From Chondrosia reniformis (Eukaryota > Porifera > Demospongiae > Chondrillida > Chondrillidae), in the NCBI GenBank assembly GCA_947172415.1, contig OX359192.1, forward strand, positions 5,458,501 to 5,522,500: a stretch of 64,000 bases of DNA, given 5' to 3'. The notes under the pieces were generated by a model, which saw only the letters and a list, made by a program, of their open reading frames with translations, searched no databases and had not been told where the DNA came from. The position numbers and the translations under genes are program-made. Positions 35,951-48,300 of this stretch are shown piece after piece. Every line of letters starts with the position of its first letter. The first letter of the stretch is position 1.

Positions 35951-38900
35951 TCAGGAATATTCAGGTAGTGCCTGTCCAATCATTAGTCTATATAATACGT
36001 GATGCATGGTCTTGATGTGTATCTGAAAGGAAGGAAAGTTAAAAGCGTCATCCCTTATCTCAAGTACCAGCGTTGTATGGCCACGCCTACCTGTCCTATG
36101 ACTGTAGAAAGTATATTCAGGATCTCCTTGTGGGGCATATCTACTATACTCTTCTTGTTGATTTCGATGATTTGATGTCCAACTCTAAGGCCTCCAGCAT
36201 CGGCAATACTTCCTCTAACTAGACTTCCAACCTTTGTATATGAAACAATGCAATGCAAAGAAACCCATTCATATAAATACACAGACTTAACTTTCACCTG
36301 CATATCAGAATAATTCAACAAGTACATTGTATAATCCATGAATCAAATAGATTCACTTATAAAGATTTCAAGAAGCACCTTTACCAACATTCCAAGCACA
36401 TTTCAAAACATTTTTCTTACATGTCCTTTCAGAACAGTAAATCCAAGAGAAAATTTGGCAGATGGTCTGTACAGTTTGCACTCAACCACTGGAGGGCAGT
36501 GAGCTACAACCATCTTCACGACCTCCATCATTTTTGCTCTCTATGAGTGGAAAAACAAATGGAGCAGCCTATAAAGCTTGCACTTTGACCTTTAATATCA
36601 AATCAGATACTGTAAATAAAATGCATTTTTGAGAAAGAGAATAATTTCCTCTACCAATCAAACCACCACCTGGGATCCAACAATCTCATAACAAGTTTTG
36701 TTACTAGTGTTGCATTCAATTTGTTTGTTTAGCATATAAATAATAATTAGCCACAATTACCACAGGTTGAGGTATAGTTTAACAATTTAACACTCACTCT
36801 AATGTGCCACAACACAGGGATTGCACAATCTACATTCACTCGAATGTGCCACAACACAGGGATTGCACAATCACACTCACTCTAATGTGCCACAACACAG
36901 GGATTGCGTAATCTACACTTACTCTAATGTGCCACAACACAGGGATTGCACAATCTACATTCACTCGAATGTGCCACAACACAGGGATTGCACAATCACA
37001 CTCACTCTAATGTGCCACAACACAGGGATTGCGTAATCTACACTCACTCTAATGTGCCACAGACATAGGGATTGCACAATCTACACTCACTCTAATGTGC
37101 CACAGACAACTCTTCAGTGGTACTCCAACAAATGTCACTCCATTCACAGAGATGATATAATCACCAACATTTAGCACTTTAGATTGCTGTGCGGCCCCAG
37201 TCTTGCTCATGGCAGCCAATATGCAGGTTGGTATGGCAGAACCGTACCCTGACTCCACCAGCATGACCCCCAAAGGTTCTCCCTTCTTCTTCTTGATTAC
37301 AATCTTATAAACAACAAGTTAATGATATAACTTGTTATACATACTATACCTCTTAAAAATGTACTTAGAGAAGTATATAATTGAAGATACATAGACACTC
37401 TACTAATAGTGTTATTTTTTAGGTAAGTATATACAAATGTGTACTATGGGGCTTCAAATTATTTAATTCAATTCAAAAGTTTTCAGAAACCTGTATTCAT
37501 ACAAATGCCTAGCTTTGTGATGTTCATGGCCCAGTGGAGAAGAAGAGAAGGAGAAGGAGAAACCTTGTATCTTCATCCAAAGCTTTCAATAGGTTTAGTT
37601 CCCTATAGGCCTTTTATTTTAAAGTATATACGTAGATATAACATGTTGAAAAATATTTTATTAAACTATTCATGTAAGCATACCTCTCTAGTTTGTTTAT
37701 CATCCTTGAGGTAAGTAAGCTCATTTTCAACAAGTTCCTGAGCCTTTAAGATGCTATTATAATCGTGCGTTTCATGTTCTAGCAAGGGTGCTTCTGGTAG
37801 GCCGTGGGCCCGAAGGAATCTCCTGTAAGCCTCATTAAAAGCTCTACCAATAATAGCAGCTACTTCCTGGGCCTACAAGGAACAATGTAACAAAGAAAGT
37901 TAACAGAAGTGATCAAACATAGTTTGTCACAGCTGATGATGGAAGACAAACTTGTTAAAGAGAGATGCTTGTGAAGAGAAAAGGTACTATTCTTATCCGT
38001 GCATGTACGTATTTGCCTGTTATATATGATATTCAGAACTGATTAAAAAGATTTGAGATTAACCTTGGGTGTATCAAAAACATGGCAGCCTATTTTAACC
38101 ATTTTCTTCCACTCAGCTGCAGGCATACCAGGGCTTTGTGGAGTGCTTGGTGCGCTTCCAGCTGAATCTTTGAAAGCCATTATGACCAACAAGCTGCCAC
38201 AATCTGCTACATAGCTAATGTTTACCAGAGGGTAACTCATGAGCTCTTCACCAATCACTCTGTTGATAACTCTTATTCCTTCGATGGAAATTTCAAGATT
38301 GACTGGAAACATAGGTTGGGGCTCACCATTTGGTTGCTGAAGTGCAAGAAGGAGTAGTCATATGTATAGTACATACAAACACACTGCCCAATTAATACTA
38401 TCAAAATTCCTTTGTAAGAATCTTTATAACAATAGTTTACTTCTAATTTTTATCAAACATTTCTCTCTCTGAAATGGGTTATCAATCTTTTAATGATCTT
38501 GATTATATACGTATATCATAGATTATCTATACTATGTAGTATAGATTACTTAATATTAGCACTCCATTAATGTTTGCGAAATTAGCCATGCGATATCATT
38601 CACTAACACTTATGGTCGCTGCAATGTTTTTTATTACACATGCACAGTAGTGTGAAGCAAGCATTTACAAAATTTAATGGACACTAATAAGTCATATATG
38701 GTACAGTATATCTTACAATTAGAATACAGGTTTCACAGTGGTTGTTTGAAACATGAGGCTACACATTATAGTCATGCGATTCTATATATAGAAATGCACC
38801 TACATGTGATCAGAGCTAGGAGCAAGTGAGATGCATGAAACAGCTAACCTTAATAAGGTCAATGACCTCCTGTGTTTGGGTGTACCTTTCCTCTTTGGTG

Positions 38901-40466
38901 GAATGCTCTGGAGTGAACATGTAAGTAGAGCCCAAATAATTAGTCTCCTGAACCTCCGTCTGAAAGGTGTCACTGTTAACCAATTTAGCTGTAGTTTACA
39001 AGGAACCATTATGAAACACAATAATGAAACACTTAATTCAACATACTTTCTTTGTCTAATTCCTCTGTTGCCCTGGCAACTCCCTCTTCTGTTGAGGGTG
39101 TGGCTGAGTCTTCTTTGATGTGTGCATTTTCCTTCATGATGGATTGAAGTACTGATGTTTTGGAAGTTGCTATGGCAACTCCCTCTTCAGATGTAGGAGA
39201 TAGGACGGTGCCATCACAGATATGTCCTTTTGGGTCACCTACCAATTGGTTCTCCTGTTGCAAGTTAGATCCTTCTAGGGAAGTATCAGTTTCAGATTGG
39301 TCCATGGTCTCATTGTCTTGCGAATCTTGTTTTCCAAAAGATTCCTTTGGGATTTCTATGGCATCACCTTCCTGTGTCTCCAAAGGCTCATTTTTTGTTT
39401 TATCACCCGCACCTTCTATAGTTGGTGATACTGCTGTCTCGGGAGCTACTGTCTCGGGAGCTACTGTCTCGGGAGCTACTGTCTCGGGAGTTACTGTCTC
39501 GGGAGCTACTGTCTCGGGAGCTACTGTCTCGGGAGCTACTGTCTCGGGAGCTACTGTCTCGGGAGCTACTGTCTCGGGAGCTACTGTCTCGGGAGCTACT
39601 GTCTCGGGAGCTACTGTCTCGGGAGCTACTGTCTCGGGAGCTACTGTCTCGGGAGCTACTGTCTCGAGAGCTACTGTCTCGGGAGCTACTGTCTCGGGAG
39701 CTACTGTCTCGGGAGCTACTGTCTCGGGAGCTACTGTCTCGGGAGCTACAGTCTCGGGAGCTACAGTCTCGGGAGCTACTGTCTCGGGAGCTACTGTCTC
39801 GGGAGCTACTGTCTCGGGAGCTACAGTCTTGGGAGCTACAGTCTCGGGAGCTACTGTCTCGGGAGCTACTGTCTCGGGAGCTACTGTCTCGGGAGCTACA
39901 GTCTCGGGAGCTACTCTCTCAGGAGCTACTGTCTCAGGAGCTATACCCTCCACATTCTCTGATAGATTCACTGCATTAGAGTCAGTTGAGGGGCCAGTTT
40001 GCTCCTTCGGGGCTAGTGGCTCTCTGTTAGGCACTACTTTTTCCTGATCTACACTCACACCACCTTGCTGGGTTACAGACGGTTCGGCGATGGGAGCAGA
40101 TTGAGAAGCATCGGATTTTGTCACATATACATGTGGTCCTTTTTTGTCTTTAATAATTAGATGCTCTGTCGACTGACTGTCACTCGTTTTGCCATCAAGA
40201 TTTGTTGTTAGCTCTTCATGAGCAGCTTTCTGTTCATTAACAACATTTTCTATAGCACTATCTCCAATATCGTCAGTTTCACGTTCAACGTTAACTCGAC
40301 CTCCATCTAAATCTGTTTTTTCTTCGTTAGGAAGATGGGGAGTACTTGCGTCATTTGATGGATTTTCGGCTTTCTGCTGAGGTGACGTGTGATTATCGAC
40401 TCCTACGACAGATTGTTCTGTCGTTGAGCTTTCGATAACATTTGAATGATCGCTCTTGTCAGCCAT
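35951..40466 (-). CDS. APBA: Amyloid precursor-binding family A / X11 / Mint adaptor
   Basis: Exons: 39047..40466, 38849..38988, 38064..38336, 37684..37872, 37091..37303, 36421..36540, 36091..36231, 35951..36022, giving 855 aa. The long disordered N-terminus includes about 35 APETV repeats. The PTB domain begins ETNYLGSTYMF and continues LEISIEGIRVINR, NISYVADCGSLLVIMAF, KIGCHVF, AAIIGRAFNEAYRRFL. PDZ1 has EPLGVMLVESGYGSAIPT and VGDYIISVNG. PDZ2 has FSLGFTVLKGH and GLRVGHQIIEINKKSIV. The C-terminus, IHIKTMHHVLYRL then MIGQ, matches the X11 tail. The PTB binds APP-type NPxY tails; Mint proteins work in vesicle traffic and polarity. ATG 40466 is the first in-frame ATG. It starts 70 bp downstream of the Hsp70 stop. 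Confidence 0.93.
36790..37110 (-). repeat. Minisatellite duplicating the exon 5 donor of Mint, unit about 43 bp
   Basis: Eight units based on GGCACATTAGAGTGAGTG plus a GATTGTGCAATCCCTG segment. The first unit in transcript order includes the last 18 nt of exon 5 and its GTGAGTG donor. The following seven repeat the same boundary inside the intron, five of them with an intact AGA|GTGAGTG-type donor. Confidence 0.9.
37525..37615 (+). repeat. Dispersed repeat family copy
   Basis: Matches the family at 29590: CCCAGTGGAGAAGAAGAG, CTTGTATCTTCATCCAAAGC, GGTTTAGTTCCCTATAGG. It lies in a Mint intron. Confidence 0.7.
39425..39950 (-). repeat. 15-bp coding minisatellite (APETV pentapeptide)
   Basis: About 35 nearly identical units, read as GTCTCGGGAGCTACT on the plus strand, encode (APETV)n in Mint exon 1. 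Single-base variants (CTACA, TCGAGAG, GTTACT) mark separate units. The frame stays open throughout, and open frames on the opposite strand are mirror artefacts. Confidence 0.97.
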
Positions 40467-40536
40467 TTTATCAGACAGAAACCATATAGCAAACAAAAAT
40501 ATTTGTCCCTCTCAAATTAAACTGAAAATATAATAC

Positions 40537-42264
40537 TTAATTTAGTTTTAATTCTCTGCACTTTGTCTCCCATGCGAGAATTTTGGTACGACAGAGTTCT
40601 ATTTCTTCCTTGGAGAGCAATCCTTTTTCTTTCTCAATCTTAATTCTTTCTTTTGTCTCATCACAACCTTTGACTAGTGCTGTGACTTCAAGGACACCAT
40701 TAGCATCAACAAAGAAGATAACATCAATCTCAACTTGTCCTCTGGATTTTGGAGGTAGGCCTTGGATAGTAAACTTTCCAAGGAGTCTATTATTCCTGGT
40801 GTATTTATCCTCACCCTCGTAGATCTCTATTACTGCAAAAGTCTGATTATCCTCATTGTTCTTGTAAGTTTTAGTATGTGAGTATGGGATTGTAGTGTTT
40901 CTGGGAATTATTGTGCTCATTTTGCCTCCAGCGAGCTCTATTCCAAGGCTAATGGGAGTTACATCCATAAGGGTAACTCCCCTTAATTTCTCATTCTTTT
41001 CCTCTAGAGATAGAGCTAAGTTGGCACCTTGTATGGCAGCACCCATTGCAACGGCTTCGTCCGGATTAATGCGCTTGCTGATGGCAACTTCTGAAAAGTA
41101 TTCCCCCAAAAGCTGCTGGACCTTTGGTATTCTTGTAGATCCGCCTATCAAGATAACCTCATGTATATTTTCTTTCCCAATTCCCGCATCACTTAGGGCT
41201 GTACCTATCGGCTTCATGCAACGGTCAAACAATGACTGATTAATTTCTGCAAATTTCTCACGAGAGAGTGAAGATTCAAAGTCCTCACCATCAATTAACC
41301 CTTCCACTTCAAGAGTAGCAACATCAGAGTGGGACAGACTGTGCTTTAAAAGTTGACAGTGATCTTTCAATTTGCGAAGTGCCTTCAAATTATTGGAAAT
41401 ATCTTTCCCCAACTTTTCTTTTATCTCCTCGGTGAAGTGATCCACTAAGTTGGCATCAAAGTCTTGACCACCAAGCTGAGTGTCACCACATGTACTTAGC
41501 ACCTCAAACACTCCACGATCCACAGTCATCACAGTGACATCCAGTGTACCTCCTCCCAAGTCATACACCAGTAGTGTTTTGGCTCCCATGGCCCCGGCAT
41601 TTCTCTCTAAACCGTAAGCAAGGGCAGCAGCTGTTGGCTCGTTGATAATACGTTCCACCTTAAGCCCGGCAACATAGCATGCGTCAATGGTTGCCTGCCT
41701 CTGTGAGTCGTTGAAGTAAGCTGGCACCGTCACCACTGCTGAACTGACAGAATGACCAAGATAGTCCTCTGCAGTGTGCTTCATCTTGACTAACACATAA
41801 GCTGATATTTCCTCCGGAAGCAGAATATCTTTCTGGTTATGGTTACATTCCAATTCAAAGGCGCAGTTATTCCTATGTTGGACAACCGCGAAGGGCCAAT
41901 TCTTCAAGCGATCTTGAATTGCAGGTTCATCAAGGCGTCTACCTATCATTCTTTTGGCATCATAAACCGTATTCTTTGGGAACCTTAGTCCCTTATTGAG
42001 CGCCGCTTCTCCAACAAATACGTTCCCCTCGTGAAAACTGACCCAAGAAGGCGTGGTTCGATTGCCCATGTTATTTGCAATCACTGTAGGACGATCGTTC
42101 TCCCAAATAGCAACACACGAATAAGTGGTACCCAGATCTATTCCTATTATCGCATAGTCTGATTGCTTTGGTATTGGGTCAGTATCATCAGATCCGATTA
42201 GTTGGCCTTCAGGAGATGGATTACTATCGTGATAAATAGTACCATCCTTTGTTCTTTCCGCCAT
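40537..42264 (-). CDS. Divergent intronless Hsp70 chaperone
   Basis: 575 aa in a single exon. A 38-residue acidic N-terminal extension precedes the ATPase domain, with phosphate 1 loop IGIDLGTTYSCVAIW, phosphate 2 loop VYDLGGGTLDVTVMTV (Leu where Phe is usual) and adenosine loop VILIGGSTRIPKV. The substrate-binding beta domain follows (TPISLGIELAGGKMS, NTTIPYSHTK, GQVEIDVIFFVDANGVLEV). The helical lid stops after about 45 residues at KCRELKLN, so the protein is some 65 residues shorter than cytosolic Hsp70 and has no EEVD tail. Binding of TPR co-chaperones through EEVD is therefore not expected. It probably belongs to an expanded lineage-specific Hsp70 set. The start codon lies in AAGATGGCGGAA. 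Confidence 0.93.
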   Translation of the reverse strand: MAERTKDGTIYHDSNPSPEGQLIGSDDTDPIPKQSDYAIIGIDLGTTYSCVAIWENDRPTVIANNMGNRTTPSWVSFHEGNVFVGEAALNKGLRFPKNTVYDAKRMIGRRLDEPAIQDRLKNWPFAVVQHRNNCAFELECNHNQKDILLPEEISAYVLVKMKHTAEDYLGHSVSSAVVTVPAYFNDSQRQATIDACYVAGLKVERIINEPTAAALAYGLERNAGAMGAKTLLVYDLGGGTLDVTVMTVDRGVFEVLSTCGDTQLGGQDFDANLVDHFTEEIKEKLGKDISNNLKALRKLKDHCQLLKHSLSHSDVATLEVEGLIDGEDFESSLSREKFAEINQSLFDRCMKPIGTALSDAGIGKENIHEVILIGGSTRIPKVQQLLGEYFSEVAISKRINPDEAVAMGAAIQGANLALSLEEKNEKLRGVTLMDVTPISLGIELAGGKMSTIIPRNTTIPYSHTKTYKNNEDNQTFAVIEIYEGEDKYTRNNRLLGKFTIQGLPPKSRGQVEIDVIFFVDANGVLEVTALVKGCDETKERIKIEKEKGLLSKEEIELCRTKILAWETKCRELKLN

Positions 42265-42384
42265 CTTTTACTGAGTTCTATATTGTGTACATACGTACGA
42301 CGTAGCTATAGGCTATATCAACGAAAAACATTCCATAAAGAGAATATATATATACCTATAAAAGTTACAACGTATTTAGCTAAA

Positions 42385-45300
42385 CTAAAAGATACAGCTA
42401 TCGCCTCCCTAAGGGTCGTCAGACTACTACTATCATTTTACAGTTCCTCATATTTTGTGGGCCCCTTGGAAAACTTGGCACACTGGAAGCAAGTTATTGC
42501 ATTCAAACTGAAGCGAAATCCATCCTATAGTCATATAATAAAGTTGGATAATAAACATTCATTTCTTATGCAAGGAACTAACACACACTTTATAGAGTAC
42601 ACAATGCAGTTATTTATAATACTTTCAAGGCTGTACATACCGTATAATGAGCATAATGAGTACTAACTAACCACAATCAGCAGAATAAATTTTATCCACA
42701 AGGAGTAGTTTGGAAAGATCTCAGTTGGAGTACGTTTGCCAAGAGCAACATTGACAATGGAACCAACAGCCAAATACAAAATCACCACGCATATAAAACT
42801 AGAAGAGACATCAGATTTGTTAGACATGGTAATGCTCTTGTATTCCATAGAGATATTACTCACATAATGATCAGGATCCATCCTGGATCAATCCCAGCTG
42901 GACTACTAGTAGGCGCAACTATAGGAACTGGACCACAGGCACCGCTGTATCTAAACTCTAAAATATACTAGAAAAAGAATCTCAGATAAAATGCAATGAT
43001 AACAAGTTTTATTGAGCAAGATTAGTACATCATAGCCCAGCGGAGCAGATAAACAAGGAGAAGACTTGTATTCTCATCCAATACTCTCTAGGTTTAATTC
43101 CTACCTCATCCTATAAAGTATTAGTCACAAGTCATAAGTGTAGGAATTGGTGTGCTTCATTACTTGTGTATGTGTACATACATAGTGTATATCGGGAATT
43201 GAATGCATGTGTCCAAAGAATGTGAAATTGCAAGTTTTGCCCTCATCCTTTTGATGGGCATTGATCTGACACCCCAGCGATACCGTATACAGTGGAACCT
43301 CTCTAAGACGGACACCATCGGGACAGAGCCATGTGTCCATTATATGGAGGGTGTCCTTTATTCAGAGGTTTTTGTTTTTTAAGTTAAAGTGCTGATGTAT
43401 ATATCTGCTCTTGATCGTATATCTCTTTTGCATATTAAGCCAGAACATAGAATATTATCATAATTACACAATATATATCATGATTATTGTAATATTTGAA
43501 ACTGAACAGTAATGGTGAAGTAGCTTAGGACTGAAGTAGATAGTCATCAAGGCGACTCTGCCGAGTTTTGCGGTGCAATAGGGCAAGTTTGTCCACTGCA
43601 GAGGAAACAATTGTAGCTCTGCTGCAGCCTTAATAACCTCGACTTTTTTCTTCAGTGTCAGCGTATTCTTGCTTTTGCCCTTCAGAATAGATAGAGACAT
43701 ATCGCGCACAATCGCACTGGCCGTGATATGGTAACACACGAGCCAACAGTAAGAATAGACCACGTGGCAAAAGCAATCGAAAAACCACACCTACGAGAAC
43801 TTATCATACCGTAATCACGTGTCCGAGAAAATAGCGCAAGCGTCTGCAGTGTCCGTTATCAGAGGTTCTTTTGTATTGTGTTGGTCAAATGGGGAGTATT
43901 TTATTGTCCATTTTACGGGTTAGAGAGGTGTCCGTTTTTGGAGTTTTATTTGTACAGAGATTAACGGATATCGTTCGAGACCTGCGTAAGTGTCCGTTTT
44001 ATCACAAATGTCCGCTGTTAGGAGGTGTCCGTTAATGGAGGTTCCACTGTACTAGTCCATACACTATAAGCTTTATCTCTCATTCTTTTAACCACGTTTT
44101 ACCTATACCTCTAAACTGCAATCTATTTATTACCCTTAGCACACTCAAATCCCAATACACAATATCATACCTCCAGTGTGGGTCAAAGTACAAGTACATA
44201 CGAAACTCTGAACCATATGTCATAGCCACAGACATACACTCTGTTGCTGGGGCAACCAAGGCAAATTATATTCCACAGCCGTTGTATAACTATAATAAGA
44301 GGCACTTTGGCCTCTTATTATAGATATACAATGCAATATCCCGCCAATAACTCAGTAAATGCCTAAAAGCTTGCAAAACACTCAGGGGCGGAGTTTATAA
44401 CTATTATATATACATATGTAATACTTAAGGTGGCGGGGGCACCTTTTCAATTAAAATCACAGAGATATTTAGTGCCCATATAACTTTTGCAGCGTAGGCA
44501 GTAGCGACTTCTTACTTTCTCGACGTTTCCTACTATATCTGAACTAGAAGCAGCAGGAGGGCTGCTACTTCGGCTACTTGCGATAGCTGAATATAACGTT
44601 TTTGCCGCTGCTCACTATTATCGCATTAATTACGTCTATTTCCTCCATATTTGCGGCTATAATCTAGTGCTTTCGTTTACACGCGTTACTTGACGTAGCA
44701 CATGTTCGTACGTGGGCGATTTCCTGATTTCCACCAGGAAGCACATGAACTGCTTTCCTGTCCCATGTATGTGTATGAAATTAACCCATTGCGGACATCA
44801 CATTGATAATTATTACAAATTCTCACGTACGAACATGTGCTACGTCAAGTAACGCGTGTAAACGAAAGCACTAGATTATAGCCGCAAATATGGAGGAAAT
44901 AGGCGTAATAAATGCGATTATAGTGAGCAGCGGCAAAAACGTTATATTCAGCTATCGCAAGTAGCCGAAGTAGCAGCCCTCCTGCTGCTACTAGTTCAGA
45001 TATAGTAGGAAACGTCGAGAAAGTAAGAAGTCGCTACTGCCTACGCTGCAAAAGTTATATGGGCAGTAAATATATCTGTGATTTTAATTGAAAAGGTGCC
45101 CCCGCCACCTTAAAGCTACAACTAATACACAACTTGTGTATGTTACAGAAGCAATTAAAGGGAGGTCACAACAATGTAAGACTTTTGTTGTTCTCTTTTA
45201 CATGAACTAAGTTTTAATTAATGTTGGATGGAGGGTAGGGACCTATATTGTTCCAGTGAAGAGGGAATATATATAAATGTAGTCAGTGCAACTCTTATAG

Positions 45301-48300
45301 AATGATACTTAGAAACAACCTACTAAAAAGGTGTGAAACCCCGAGTAAATAAAAACAATTGCATCTTAAAATAAACACTAAAACCATATTAAGGGTAAAC
45401 ATCTAAACATATTATACCAAACAGAGCTTACAAGGCAGGGACTAGCAAGATTGTCCAGTATCGCATCATTCAGATAAGGTGTTGCATCTGCAACATCATT
45501 GACTACAATACGCTCATTCCAATTAGCTGTTGAATCACACAAAAACGTGATCAAAGTCTTAATTTCCTTGCAATTTCCAACCATAAATTCATTTTCTCTA
45601 TAGCTCGTAAAAAATGCTGTCTTTCCATCAACTGGAGTATAAAAGATGAGAAAGCATGTAAACAAAGTACACACTCATCAAGACAACATGTGCAACTGAC
45701 TTGGCTTTTCCTCTTTAAATGGAACTTGCGATGCATTGTATGTTGCGTATAGTTTTGGAGAATTGATGTTACTATTAATTACGGCACATATGGATGCGCT
45801 TGAGTTATAACCACTGTACTGATTACACGATGAGGCCTCTTTTAAATCTGCAACTGTAGTGATGTTGGGCAACGATTGACAAAATGAAAAATATAGAGTA
45901 CAAGTCGTATCTCCTTTCACATAACCGGGGCAGCTAAATGAACTCAATGGAATCTTTGACTTCTGTATATCTACTTTCCAGAATTTCCTACATGAAAGAA
46001 GTAAAATTTGATAGTAATACACACTCAAGAGTAAAAGAAAGGATTATGTGGGCTCCATATATATATAGATGAGGGTGGACAGTATTTTGGTACAGCTAGT
46101 TAACCCTTGGTGTGCTTGGACCCCAAGATGTTTCAGTACTCAATTTGCGTGTGTGCCTGTTACCACACACAGGTAGCTCACAGGTTCAAAAATGATGCCC
46201 TAGGTTAGCAATGTGGTAGATTCATGGATTTCTTTGAAAAACATATATGACATTATTTACTAGTCAAGACACTTCAAAGCGGCCATTTTTATAATCACCT
46301 ACTTAACTAAGGAAGGCATTTAGGGATCTTTTTGAATGCTCACTAATTCTTACATATCTACGGATTTTCAGGCCTAGGCGTCTTAAGTGGCCATTCTTTG
46401 TTATTGCATCATTGACAAAATATCTGCACTGAGGGCTTGTATATTTAGTACTTTATTATCACTGAAGAAGACTCTCAGGTGCGAAACGTCTGAGAATCAA
46501 GAAGAGACAACTCAACTGCATCTTTAGATACTATAAAAGGTGAAAAACAATCGTTTCAAAAGATATTTATTATCTTTGGCGAGGATTATCATGCAGGGTG
46601 TGAAATTGACAGTAGTTGCTGGATCCCATTTCTCTTTGTTCACTTGAAGATGAGGTAGGGACTAGTACCTTTAGTTGTACCAGGTATTGGTAAAAATCAA
46701 TACAGCCCATCTCCATATATGGGTGTACATCTGATCTGCTAAAGAGATAAAGATATCCATTTATGTGGGATTCTTGAAAAGTTACTTACTTTTTCAATAC
46801 GCTTGTGTCATAACCAGTTAGACTGCATGAAGGACAAGCCCCAATGTATCTAAACTTCATCAAATACTAGAAAAAAAGCAGAAAATGTCACAAGAAGAAA
46901 TCAGCATGCTCATTGTGTGGTAGTGTACAGTTAAATTAACCTGTACACTGTACACGTACATATGTGTTACATACAACCACATAATTTTAAAAGTTATGTA
47001 ACAGCTTTATGGTTACTAGTGCCAGTTCCATGTATACCTAGCTGTGGCGTGATTATGTGATAGTAGATTTTTGGGTAGTCATTTGTTGAAGATATTTATA
47101 CACCATGGAACTACACAAAGGACCAGTAAATCTGTTCAAGACCAAGCCCTTTAAAAACTCACAATCCCTTGTAAACACTTATTGTAAATGAAGATGCATA
47201 CTTACGTATAGGCATACAGTGAATTCATATTGACAGATATCTAACATGTATAACATTATAACTGTATATTCCATTCTTAAAACTTCTGGTGAATTACTGA
47301 TTTGTATGGTAAGCAGAATACATATGCCTTAAACTGTACTACCAGAGAGTACTGGCCAAAAAATGGCTGCCTTATTCAATGTATTATTGATTAACACCTA
47401 TTAATCAATGACAATTCAATTTTTGGCTATATTCGACTATTTGCAGTCCCTTATGTACACTGTTATAATGTAAAAATGTTTTTTGATGTTTTTCAAACTA
47501 GGGAATAGGTCAACCTAAGTTTGAATGCCATCTACACAAAGTATGTTTAAAAGTTGCTCATTTGAAGAGCTCCTGCATAAAAGATTTATATCCTTTTTCA
47601 GTATTGAGTGTCTCCTGTTTACCAGACAATACGTCTACCATAAATTATTACCCTGCTGAGACACTTGAACTGAGATGAATCAAAAACTAAGAAATTACTC
47701 TGCTAAGCAGACCTACCTATGATAGGCTTCATCAGGTGTTAAAAACCTATTTAACCTGTAATTGTCTGTTTGAACAAATATCTTGTTTAGTTTAGTGAAA
47801 CATTTTAGCTATTATTTATAGCATGTTAAAGAATTACTATATTGATTAAACTTCTAAAGACAGCCAGATCATCCCATATGACCTGACACACTAACTTACC
47901 ATGCATGGATGAACAATAATAGGGTTACGTTCTGCACTCTCCAGATACGGGGTAACATCAGCAATACCATTTACTGCAATGCGCTGTGTCCAGTCAGCAT
48001 TTGAATCACACAGAAATGTGACCTCAGTGTTCATTCCAGTGCATCCAAAAAACTTTCCACCTTCAGAATAGTTCGCAAGAAATGTTCTCTGTCCATCAAC
48101 TGGAGTATGAGAAGCATGTAAACACAGTACATACTCATCAAGAACACGTGTGCAACTGACTTGGGTCTCCCTTGATGAAAGGGTTTAAGGCAGGACTGTA
48201 TGCTCCATATGGTTTTGGAGAAGTGAGATTTCCATCAATCACCGTACACATGGATGCATTTAAACCAAAGGCCTTGTAGTGGTTGCATGCCGAAGCCTCC

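Noticed and set aside
36091-36339. Mint ending VGVAIQRWYLR by reading through the exon 7 donor
   Set aside because: CAG|GTAGGC is a good donor and the exon at 35951..36022 supplies the conserved X11 C-terminus.
39160-40047. Long plus-strand open frames (VSGAT and LLSRE repeats)
   Set aside because: They are mirror frames of the 15-bp minisatellite coding APETV in Mint on the minus strand; a 15-bp repeat keeps all frames open or closed together.
40467-40496. N-terminal extension of Mint
   Set aside because: It begins with TTG, not ATG; ATG 40466 is the first proper start.
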